This document shows positions 9,506 through 19,300 of a DNA stretch of 64,000 nucleotides, in pieces. The stretch is from Leptospira johnsonii. GTDB taxonomy: Bacteria > Spirochaetota > Leptospiria > Leptospirales > Leptospiraceae. A model generated the notes under the pieces. It saw only the letters and a list, made by a program, of their open reading frames with translations. It made no database searches and was not told the origin of the DNA. The stretch spans positions 248,001 to 312,000 of the forward strand of contig NZ_BFAY01000006.1 in assembly GCF_003112675.1 (NCBI RefSeq), read 5' to 3'. How positions within the stretch are numbered: position 1 is the first letter of the stretch; each line of letters starts with the position of its first letter. The translations under genes were made by a program, and so were the position numbers.

Positions 9506-10195
9506 TCATAAGATCGAATCTAAATTCGCTCTTGCAGAAGAAGATCCCAATACTTGGATCTTATCCGATTCTATGATCTTTTTTCCTTTTTGATCCGACC
9601 AGGCCAGATTCACCATGGACTTAGCAACAGTCTTAGCATGAATAGATCTGTATTTTTTAAAAGGACCCAAAAGTAAAGGATTGATCAAGAAGGCAAGTTT
9701 AGACCCGATCTTCTCTCCTAATCTGAATTCTTTTCGATCTCCTTCTAAAAGAGAAGGTCTGAAAATCCCGAAAGTTTCAAAACCGAGTTTAGAAATTTCT
9801 GCTTCTACTTCTCCTTTCACTTGATTATAAAAAACGAAAGAATTTGGATCTGCTCCAAGTGCGGTCACTATAAAGAAAGATTTTACACCCTTCTCCTTGC
9901 AAACTTTTGCAAAACTGATTGGGTACTCCAGATCCACTTTCTTAAATTTCTCCTTAGAGCCAGCTTTGCCGATTGTAGTTCCCAAAGTACAGAACGCGTC
10001 AGTTACACCTTGGGGTAACTCGGGGAGTTTCTCCCAATCGGTAAGGATCAATTCCAGTTTGGCATGTGTCCATTCCAAGGGTTTTCGTACCAAAAGATAG
10101 ACCTTGTCCCAAGATGGATCTATCAATAATTCCTGTACAAGTTCTCCGCCGACTAGTCCTGTACCACCTGCAACGATCGCAACTCTATGGTTCAT
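9506..10195 (-). CDS. NAD(P)-binding atypical short-chain dehydrogenase (TIP30/HTATIP2-like)
   Basis: 229 residues with a Rossmann fold. GGTGLVGGELV at residues 10-20 is the dinucleotide loop, and YNQVKGEVE in the middle carries the YxxxK catalytic pair of extended and atypical SDRs. FRPSLLEGDR follows, as in the NAD(P)H-binding epimerase-like group to which TIP30 belongs. No membrane segment or signal is present, so it is cytoplasmic. The substrate is unknown. It is divergent from the nucleotide cyclase at 10327, with about 130 bases of shared upstream region. Confidence 0.75.
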   Translation of the reverse strand: MNHRVAIVAGGTGLVGGELVQELLIDPSWDKVYLLVRKPLEWTHAKLELILTDWEKLPELPQGVTDAFCTLGTTIGKAGSKEKFKKVDLEYPISFAKVCKEKGVKSFFIVTALGADPNSFVFYNQVKGEVEAEISKLGFETFGIFRPSLLEGDRKEFRLGEKIGSKLAFLINPLLLGPFKKYRSIHAKTVAKSMVNLAWSDQKGKKIIESDKIQVLGSSSARANLDSIL

Positions 10196-10326
10196 TCTTC
10201 CATCCTGTTTATCTAAAGACCTGATTCGATCTTGGTTTTATTTAAAAGTTCCAATGATTCAGTATTTATTTCGGAATTATAACTTTCCTTTTATTCTCTG
10301 AGTCAGTCGAAAACAATAAGAAACGA

Positions 10327-11706
10327 TTGAACCAAAAATGGAAAGGAGTATTTTCGGAAGCTATGCCTATAAGAGATTATCTACCTAAGTTTCTATGTAA
10401 TATTTTGGAAATAACGGATCGAAGTAAAATGGACGATTCAGTCCGTAAGGTTTTAGAAAACGAAGAAGTTATAGGCGCTTATGTATCCAACGCCTTTCGA
10501 TATCTACTTCTTTTATTTTTTGCAGCTCAGTTGGCCCTAAACTGGAAAAGTGGAGATGCGCTCATCAACGGGATCGCATTTGCAATTTTTACTGCAGTCA
10601 CCATCGGACATTCTTATGTGATACGAACATGCACTCAATGGGCGATCAAAGGTTTCTCTTATCTTGCATTGGTCGCGGACTTTTTTGTGATCACTTCTTT
10701 ATTAATGTATTATACACTTCACGAAAATTCTTTTGATCTGGGATTCGCGATCAAAAACCCGATCATGAATTTCCTACTCTTTCCTTTAGCGTTTTCGTTG
10801 ATCCAGTTTAGATTGAGATATGTGGTTTTAAGCGTGATCTTATTCTACCTGGTTTATTTCGGAATATTTTCCTACGCGTTAATATACGACAAGATGGTAT
10901 TCGCAAAAGATTGGGGAGACTATGTGATGGGACCGAATGTTTTGGTCACAGACGCCTTATTCGGAAGACCAATGGTCTACTTGATCCTAGCATTTTTCTT
11001 TTCTTTCGGGATCTTAAGAACTCTTATCATGATCCGGCGCATAGGAGAAGGAGAAGCACAAAGATCCCTTCTCTCTCGTTACTTCTCTCCTGGAATGGTA
11101 GAAGAAATGATGACCAACCCGAACGTATTGGAAGGCAGAAGGCAGACTGCTACCATATTATTTACCGACATCCGCAACTTCACAACTCTTTCCGAGAACA
11201 TGGATCCTATAGAGTTAAGCAAATTCCTTTCCTCCATTAGAGAAACATTAACTGATTGCGTTTTTGAATTCGGCGGGACTTTGGACAAATACATAGGAGA
11301 CGCGGTTATGGCCACATTTGGCACACCGTATCCCTCAGCAGATCCTGCCTCTGACGCGATCCGTGCACTCCAGAGTGGACAAAGAATGTTGGAAAAATTG
11401 GGAGAATTCAATAAAGTAAGAGAATCCAATGGATTGGAGCCAGTAAGGATCGGGATAGGAATTCATACGGGAGAAGTATTTTCCGGAAATATAGAAACCA
11501 GTAAAAGTTCGGAATTCACTGTGATCGGAGACGCAGTTAATACCGCCTCTAGAATAGAATCTCTTACTAAAAACTTTGGAAAAGAACTCTTAGTCTCTGA
11601 AGAAACCTGGAAACTCGCTGGAGCAAATTTTATAGGTGAGACTCTTCCACCTATTCAGGTAAAAGGAAGAGAAAAACTGGTAACTGTGGTTGCTGTGGGA
11701 GCCTAA
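10327..11706 (+). CDS. Membrane-bound class III adenylate/guanylate cyclase
   Basis: 459 residues from a TTG start; an ATG at 10363 (MPIRDYLPK) is an alternative and neither has a clear ribosome-binding site. About six membrane segments fill residues 55-240, followed by a linker and a class III cyclase domain (260-459). Metal-binding aspartates lie in ILFTDIRNFT and YIGDAVMATFG, with the preceding lysine (LDKY) as a base-recognition candidate, and VIGDAVNTASRIES carries the transition-state Asn and Arg. It would make cAMP or cGMP at the inner face of the membrane. Many spirochaetes carry numerous such cyclases, and the membrane domain is the likely sensor. A small membrane gene follows five bases after its stop. 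Confidence 0.88.
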   Translation: MNQKWKGVFSEAMPIRDYLPKFLCNILEITDRSKMDDSVRKVLENEEVIGAYVSNAFRYLLLLFFAAQLALNWKSGDALINGIAFAIFTAVTIGHSYVIRTCTQWAIKGFSYLALVADFFVITSLLMYYTLHENSFDLGFAIKNPIMNFLLFPLAFSLIQFRLRYVVLSVILFYLVYFGIFSYALIYDKMVFAKDWGDYVMGPNVLVTDALFGRPMVYLILAFFFSFGILRTLIMIRRIGEGEAQRSLLSRYFSPGMVEEMMTNPNVLEGRRQTATILFTDIRNFTTLSENMDPIELSKFLSSIRETLTDCVFEFGGTLDKYIGDAVMATFGTPYPSADPASDAIRALQSGQRMLEKLGEFNKVRESNGLEPVRIGIGIHTGEVFSGNIETSKSSEFTVIGDAVNTASRIESLTKNFGKELLVSEETWKLAGANFIGETLPPIQVKGREKLVTVVAVGA

Positions 11707-11710
11707 GAAT

Positions 11711-12112
11711 TTGGAACCTAATATAAAGGATTATAAAGGTTTAAATTCTCTTTTCCTTATTACAGATATAGGATTCATCTTATATTGGTCGATTACACTT
11801 CTTCATTTAATCCCAGATGAATACTTGTTTAAAGATTATGAAAATCCGATCTTACAGGCTTGGAACTGGTCCTTTTTGCCTTTGGATCTTTTCGTTTCTT
11901 TTACTGGATTATATAGTTTGTCTCTTTCCAAAAAAGGAAATCCAAATTGGAAAACATTGGCCATTCTCTCTTTGGCGTTCACATTTGCTTCCGGTTTACA
12001 GGCCATTGCATTTTGGGTGATCAGTGAAGATTATAATATTAGTTGGTGGATCCCAAATCTGTATCTAATGATCTATCCACTCTTCTATGTACCTAAATTG
12101 ATACGCTCTTGA
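11711..12112 (+). CDS. Small integral membrane protein, YvaD/DUF5360-like
   Basis: 133 residues from a TTG start at 11711, which has GGGAG nine bases upstream; an in-frame TTG at 11690 overlaps the cyclase. Four hydrophobic segments are evident: DIGFILYWSITLLHLI, FLPLDLFVSFTGLYSL, LAILSLAFTFASGLQAIAFW and PNLYLMIYPLFYV. The motif ILQAWNWSFLPLDL resembles the uncharacterised YvaD family. It directly follows the cyclase, probably in the same transcript, so it could modulate it; that is inference. Confidence 0.65.
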   Translation: MEPNIKDYKGLNSLFLITDIGFILYWSITLLHLIPDEYLFKDYENPILQAWNWSFLPLDLFVSFTGLYSLSLSKKGNPNWKTLAILSLAFTFASGLQAIAFWVISEDYNISWWIPNLYLMIYPLFYVPKLIRS

Positions 12113-12209
12113 TTTAGAATTTTTTAATTCTTCTTAGACACTCTTCGCGTGAACGAAAGACCAATTGGCCTCCCCTTCACGCGGAGGTTTAGAAGAGTTG
12201 AACGTTTAT

Positions 12210-12545
12210 TTATTTCACTCCCGCTTTTTGTAACTCTTTACCTAATTGTCCGGTAATCGTACAAAAATACATTCTCCAATCACTCACGAAAGATTTGAAC
12301 GGATAAGTAAATGTGGCAGGACGGTTTTTTTCTAGGAAGAAATGTCCAATCCATGCAAAAAAGTATCCGCTAAACAATGCTCCCAGCAAGTACCAAGCGT
12401 TTAGATAGAAGATTGCAGAAAGAATAAACACAAGAGCGCATGTGGTTCCTATAAAATGGAATATCCGGTTCATCTTGTTTGAATGCTCTCTTAGGTAGAA
12501 TGGCCAGAATTCCTGTAGGGTTTCGTATTTTTTGGTTTCAGTCAT
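12210..12545 (-). CDS. DUF962 / Mpo1-like small membrane protein
   Basis: 111 residues. The N-terminal EFWPFYLREHSNKMNRIFHF, two membrane segments (CALVFILSAIFYL and YLLGALFSGYFFAWIGHFF) and LEKNRPATFTYPFKSFVSDW place it in the DUF962 family, whose yeast member Mpo1 is an iron-dependent dioxygenase of 2-hydroxy fatty acids. The spaced histidines in REHS, IFHF and GHFF are those expected to hold the metal. An ideal GGAGG lies seven bases before the ATG. It lies 79 bases downstream of the photolyase on the same strand. Confidence 0.78.
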   Translation of the reverse strand: MTETKKYETLQEFWPFYLREHSNKMNRIFHFIGTTCALVFILSAIFYLNAWYLLGALFSGYFFAWIGHFFLEKNRPATFTYPFKSFVSDWRMYFCTITGQLGKELQKAGVK

Positions 12546-12613
12546 CTTTGTCCCTCCGGAACTACATGATACGGCAGGGAAAAAGAATCCGCAACAACTT
12601 CTCTTTTATTTAT

Positions 12614-12629
12614 GATAACGTTCGTTATC
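12614..12629. repeat. Short palindrome at the photolyase 3' end
   Basis: GATAACG-TT-CGTTATC, a perfect seven-pair inverted repeat with a two-base centre, overlapping the photolyase stop codon and 69 bases upstream of the DUF962 gene. It could be a small hairpin or a regulator site. Confidence 0.4.
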
Positions 12630-14136
12630 TAAAGAGTCGGAGTTCCGACATTCCTTCCAGAGACCGGATATATTCCAGATAGGGTTTTAACTTGAATTTT
12701 TTAGAAGTAGAATCCGAGGACATATAACGGATATTTCCGAACACCGCTCTTTCTGGGGACCAAGGTCGATCGAATGCTCCAAAACACCAAAGAATTCCTG
12801 TATAAGAATTCGGATCCCTACCATCGTATGCATATTTATGATTCAAATCTTCTAATATACGAAATGCCTCTTCCGGAGAGGAAGACCATTCTATTATTTT
12901 TTTGCCCCAAAGCATTCTGAGATAATTTTGGATGGTACCAGTAAGAACTAATTCTTTTTGAGCGGCGTTCCAGATCGGGTCATGGGTTATCGCCTTCTCA
13001 AATTCTTCCTTGGTATATGTATATTCTCTCTTATCACCTTTATGAGCTTCCAAAGTAAGTTTGGCCCAATTCGGAAGAATGGAGAGATCTTTTCTAAAAC
13101 TTGGGTCCTTATAGAACAAAAGATAACCCAATTCTCTCCAGGTCAGAAGTTCATCTAAAAAAGAATTTATATTTGGGTTCGGATGAAAGAAACCTTCGTT
13201 TTTTCCTCTATAAGAATGATTTAAAATATCGGGGCTCCAATCTATCTTTGGATCCGACTGCAAGACCGCGGTGACAACCTCCTCTACAGAGATCATTCCA
13301 AAATGTAAATAAGGAGATAAAGAAGAAGATCTAACCCTTTCCGGCGGTCTGGGTTCGCTCCTTTCTTCCGAATAAAAAGGAAGTCCTTCTTTTAGGAATT
13401 TTTTTAGAAGTTTTAATCCTTCTTTTCTTCCTCCCGTTTTACCTAAAACGGGAAGTATATTCGGCAACTTGGAACTCATCTTTTGCAAATAGGAAGATAT
13501 ATCCTCCTTCTTCCCAGAAAATAGAAATTTAAGTTTTTTTAAAGTATCAGAACTTGGGATCCCTTTCGGACTCGGCTTCGGGTTAGATCTATGCACATAA
13601 GATTCCACGAATCTATCATGAAGTTTTGGCCTCAAAACCCTGGCATATCCGAAAGATTTTTCGTAAGAAGCGAGTGGAGTAATTGAATTGGAATCCACCA
13701 GCAGTAGTTTACAATTTAGGATACCCGCAAGCTTCTCCGCATGTTCCGGAAGAAAAAAGCAGGGGAAATCGTCAGTTACAACTACGGAAGCTTTTTCTAA
13801 AATAAAAGGAAGGATCTCAGAAAGGGAATGCTCTTTTGTTTCAATAAAAGGCCAATATGTAAAACCAACACGAGAAGCTTCTTCTGCAGTATCACAGATT
13901 CCTTCTAAAATAAATTGGTGAAGCCTGGGAGAACTCCATTCGAAATCCATCAGGACTGATTCAAAGATGACCAATGGCTTTTTGAATTTTTTGGCGAGGT
14001 GGATGGAATAATCCAAAGAATGATTCCAGGCCAATCTCCTATTCGCACGAAGCCAATAGAGGATAAATTCTCCTTCTTCCCAGACGGGCCTTTTATTCCC
14101 TTCTCGCACCCGGATTAAATTTCTTTCTGAATACAA
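12625..14136 (-). CDS. phrB: Class II deoxyribodipyrimidine photolyase
   Basis: 503 residues from a TTG start preceded by AAGG seven bases upstream. Photolyases use FAD and light to split pyrimidine dimers in DNA. The N-terminal antenna domain starts FILYWLRANRRLAWNHSLD, and the C-terminal FAD domain contains WGKKIIEWSSSPEEAF, LNHKYAYDGRDPNSYTGILW and the end FGNIRYMSSDSTSKKFKLKPYL. These match class II (metazoan/archaeal-type) enzymes rather than the class I E. coli type. An intermediate Leptospira exposed to sunlight in water could use it. The gene appears intact and is probably co-transcribed with the DUF962 gene. Confidence 0.88.
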   Translation of the reverse strand: MYSERNLIRVREGNKRPVWEEGEFILYWLRANRRLAWNHSLDYSIHLAKKFKKPLVIFESVLMDFEWSSPRLHQFILEGICDTAEEASRVGFTYWPFIETKEHSLSEILPFILEKASVVVTDDFPCFFLPEHAEKLAGILNCKLLLVDSNSITPLASYEKSFGYARVLRPKLHDRFVESYVHRSNPKPSPKGIPSSDTLKKLKFLFSGKKEDISSYLQKMSSKLPNILPVLGKTGGRKEGLKLLKKFLKEGLPFYSEERSEPRPPERVRSSSLSPYLHFGMISVEEVVTAVLQSDPKIDWSPDILNHSYRGKNEGFFHPNPNINSFLDELLTWRELGYLLFYKDPSFRKDLSILPNWAKLTLEAHKGDKREYTYTKEEFEKAITHDPIWNAAQKELVLTGTIQNYLRMLWGKKIIEWSSSPEEAFRILEDLNHKYAYDGRDPNSYTGILWCFGAFDRPWSPERAVFGNIRYMSSDSTSKKFKLKPYLEYIRSLEGMSELRLFR

Positions 14137-14213
14137 TATTCAACCTTAGACTCCGTTCCCTAAAAAACGGGAAATGAAAAATTTAGGGGTTTAAGAGGAT
14201 TTTGACGAATATT

Positions 14214-14240
14214 TTAGCACTCTTGACCTTATAGTGCTTG
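14214..14240 (+). promoter_or_regulatory. CIRCE element 1 (HrcA operator) upstream of groES
   Basis: TTAGCACTC (14214-14222), nine bases, then TAGTGCTTG (14232-14240). This is the TTAGCACTC-N9-GAGTGCTAA CIRCE inverted repeat with three changes at the edge of the right arm. HrcA binding here represses groESL until heat shock. Confidence 0.88.
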
Positions 14241-14279
14241 ACCGCCTACCCCTGTTTCGGATTTCCTGGAATTTATATT

Positions 14280-14306
14280 CAAGCACTCATTTATTTCAAG
14301 TGCTAA
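14280..14306 (+). promoter_or_regulatory. CIRCE element 2 (HrcA operator) upstream of groES
   Basis: CAAGCACTC (14280-14288), nine bases, then AAGTGCTAA (14298-14306), a second CIRCE half-site pair 39 bases downstream of the first and ending just before the groES ribosome-binding site AAGGAG. Two stacked operators suggest tight control, with the second able to act at the message start region. Confidence 0.88.
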
Positions 14307-14318
14307 AAGGAGAAAGTC

Positions 14319-14606
14319 ATGGCGATTAAACCGCTAGGTGACCGTGTTTTGGTTGAGCCTAAACAAGACGCTGAAGAAAAGATCGGCAGCATCTTCGTTC
14401 CTGATACTGCTAAGGAAAAACCGCAAGAGGGAAAAGTTGTAGAGGTAGGAAGCGGACGTTATGAAGACGGAAAGCTTATACCCCTTGAAGTTAAACCCGG
14501 TGACGTCGTTCTATACGGCAAATATTCCGGAACTGAAATTAAGTCCGAAGGCAAAGAATACTTGATCATCCGCGAAAGCGACATTCTTGCCATCGTGAAA
14601 AAGTAA
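14319..14606 (+). CDS. groES: Co-chaperonin GroES
   Basis: 95 residues, the normal size. It caps the GroEL ring during ATP-driven protein folding. The N-terminus [19 protein letters not shown], the mobile loop around [17 protein letters not shown] and the C-terminal [13 protein letters not shown] are typical. AAGGAG lies six bases before the ATG and two CIRCE operators precede the gene, so it is under HrcA heat-shock control with groEL, which starts 19 bases later. Confidence 0.97.
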   Translation: MAIKPLGDRVLVEPKQDAEEKIGSIFVPDTAKEKPQEGKVVEVGSGRYEDGKLIPLEVKPGDVVLYGKYSGTEIKSEGKEYLIIRESDILAIVKK

Positions 14607-14609
14607 TAG

Positions 14610-16262
<1,653 letters not shown>

Positions 16263-16289
16263 TGCTTGCTCTTCCTTTCAGAAAAGTTA

Positions 16290-16319
16290 AAAAGCCGAGG
16301 ACATTCCTCGGCTTTTTTT
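16290..16319 (+). terminator. Bidirectional terminator after groEL
   Basis: Ten-pair stem AAAGCCGAGG/CCTCGGCTTT with loop ACATT and a T-run on the plus strand, with a matching A-run on the left so that it can also act on the minus strand. It touches the stop codon of the convergent giant gene at 16318. Confidence 0.9.
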
Positions 16320-19300
16320 ATAGCTTAATACCGAGTACTCTATCGATCTCGTTCCCGTCCTTGGTGATCGTGTGGCTATATAATAAATTTAGAATTGAGT
16401 ATTTACTATACTTAGTCTTGGTCTCGTATTCCCAATCCCAGATAAGACCTCCCATTCCAGGAATTGCCAAAATTCCCATCGCATGTAATCCGTTCATATT
16501 ATTCCCGTATTGTCTATAGTAGAATAATCCGGGACCGACTAACATCAGATCTTCTTCTTTCGAAATTTTTTGATTTCTATAATACAAAAGTCCTAAGCCG
16601 AGCATATCGAACCTTCCATCTTTTTCGGAAGAGAAGTATCCTAAAACAGGAGGGATCAAAGTTGCAGTTCCAGATGGATCCGAATGATAATAATAGATCG
16701 GTAGGAAATTCGCAAGAGTATCTCCCGGAACGGATTTCCAACGTAACCAAAGGAAATTCGTATCTGAATAATCGGGGCTTCTTTCATATCCGCCCAAGAG
16801 TCCTCCAAAGATGGCAACCCTAGTTCTTTGATCTTCCAATTCGGTATGGATCAAACCTAAGAAGAAGTTTAGATTTCTTCTTTTTTGATAATTCTCGTAG
16901 TTAGTATCAAAAATTCCCGCAAATCCCCAACGATCCCAATCATTGTCCTTATAACTATAAAAGCCGAAAGCAAACCAGAATCTGGACTCTTTACTTTTTC
17001 TATAAAATGCGAGAGGTGCCAAACCATACGCAGTACGTTCCGAATTATCTAAATAGAAAGCGGGACCCACCACTAATCTTTCTAAACCGGAATTTCCGGA
17101 TTTATAATCGTTAATTAACAAAAAGTTTAAGTGTTTTTCCTTTTTAAAAGGATCATTTTCTGATTCAAATCTATATACCGGAAAAAGATAAGATTTAAAA
17201 TATGTACTAGTGGTTTCTTCCTTTTTAAGATCCTTAACTGTATGCAATGTATTCGAGAAAAGAAAGAATGCCGTAAAATCCCTCCATTGATCGACTACCT
17301 TATCCGTGCTACCCTCTTTAAGGGAAACGGATTCATACTTGGAATAATCGATCAATTTCAGAAAGGTCACGTCCCTTTTGAAATATTCTCGATTTTCCAA
17401 ATTCTGTTTTTCAGAAGAAGTATATAAAAATGGGATCGGTAAAAAGTAAAAAGAAGAACTAGTTTCTAAATTCTTACTTCCGGAAGAAGAAAAGACCCCG
17501 AAAGGGTTCACGTTGAATGTATTCCAACTTCCTGCTTGGAATTCCGTTCTATCCGAATAGTATAAAAGTCCCCAGGTAACTCTTTCTTTGTAAACGTTAG
17601 GGACATTTTTTTCCTTATTGGAGTAGAAAGGGTAAATTGCAAAAGAACTCTCCTGGTCAGAACCGGAACCATTCAGTATTCCTAATATATTCCATCCGGA
17701 ACCGTTTCCTTTTTTATACCCGTAATAGAAAATCGGAACGGTAGTATAACTTTCGACAACCTTTTCCCCTTCCTTCTCCGAGCCTGAAAAATAAAAGGGA
17801 AATATATGAAAACGACTGGAGATCCTCTCCCCATTTTTCTCTTTAGAAGAAGAAACCAGACCCAGAAAATTTCCCTGAGAAACGGAAGGAGAAGATTCGC
17901 TATAATATCCTAAGACAAAAAGTGTGTTCTGCGTGGAATTTCGTTTGGAATAGACCGTCGGAAAAAACAAAAAGTCTACCTTAGTCGTTTGTTCCTGAGT
18001 CTCCGAGGCGCCCTTAGATCTAGAGTAATAATAGAACGGAGTGAACAGAGAAGAGGATTCTTCTCCATTCAGCTCTTTCTTGCTCGAATACGCGGATAAT
18101 AAAGTATAAAAATTGGATTCGTAAGACTCTCCGGATAAAGACTGCACTTTAGAACCGTAACTCAAATAGAGAGGTATTAAGAGATTATAGGATTTCTCTT
18201 GAAATAGATCCTGATTTTGGCTGGACTCTGAACCGGAATGAAACAGAGGCAAAAGTAAAGAATGAAAAGATCTGGAGGTAGTAGTTCCTTCCACAACTCG
18301 TTTTCTATAATAAAGAGGAGAAATTGTGCGAGAATGATCTTTTGATTGATCATGTACAACCAGCGGGAAAATCCTAAATCCCCAAGCATCGGGAGAAGAA
18401 TAAAATCTTGTAATCGGCCATAAAACCGAATAATCTCTGACCTCTCCTTGTTTTCCTCTTAAGAAACCGAATAGTAAGTAAGACTCTTGGAAATTTTCTT
18501 TCTGCTGTTGCCTACCATAGAAAGGAAACAGAACGAAATAAGATTCATCTCCAATCCTACTCCAAAAAAATAAAGGAGCAGCATACACTTTATCCGAAGT
18601 TTTTTCCGACCAGGAAAACCAACTTAAAGGAAGAAGTCTGAAATGTCGTCTATCGTCTCCTCTTTCATAGCTGAAGATCCCGAATAACGCACTTACACCC
18701 CAGAAAGATCGGACCTTATCCTTTGTTAATCGATTGTATTGATTTAGACCCTCTTTTTGTTCCGGGCCGTTCTTAGATCCAACTTCGGAAATATTCTGAG
18801 AAGAAGTGTCCGTCGGATGATTTTCCTTCCAGAATTGAAGCTCTTCTTTACTGATTGAAGCTCTCGTGGATACGCTGAATAGACTATAGAAGAAAGAAAT
18901 GTCCGCATCCAGATAATAGTCCTTCTCCGTTGCGCCCAAACTTGCAGTTCCGGAACTTGCAAAACTTCCCAATGTTTTAGAAGAAGAATAGGCCAATTTC
19001 AATTCTAAGGACTTGTCAGCTTCATAATAATTCAACCAAAGAGGAATAAACATATCCCCCTTTGATCTTGAATTATCCCAATTCCAATACAGAGGGAACC
19101 AGGTAGTAAAACTTTCCTTGCGGACCTTATCCACATTCGAAAACCATAATAAAGGCCAGATCCAGGTATTATCTTTTTCCGCAGAACGATTCCAATAATG
19201 AAAAAGCCCGAAATGAGTATAGATATCGTAATCTTTCCCGAAACGTAGATAGAATGGCAAAACTAAGCGAAAACTGTCCCGTTTATAAAAGTAGAATGGG

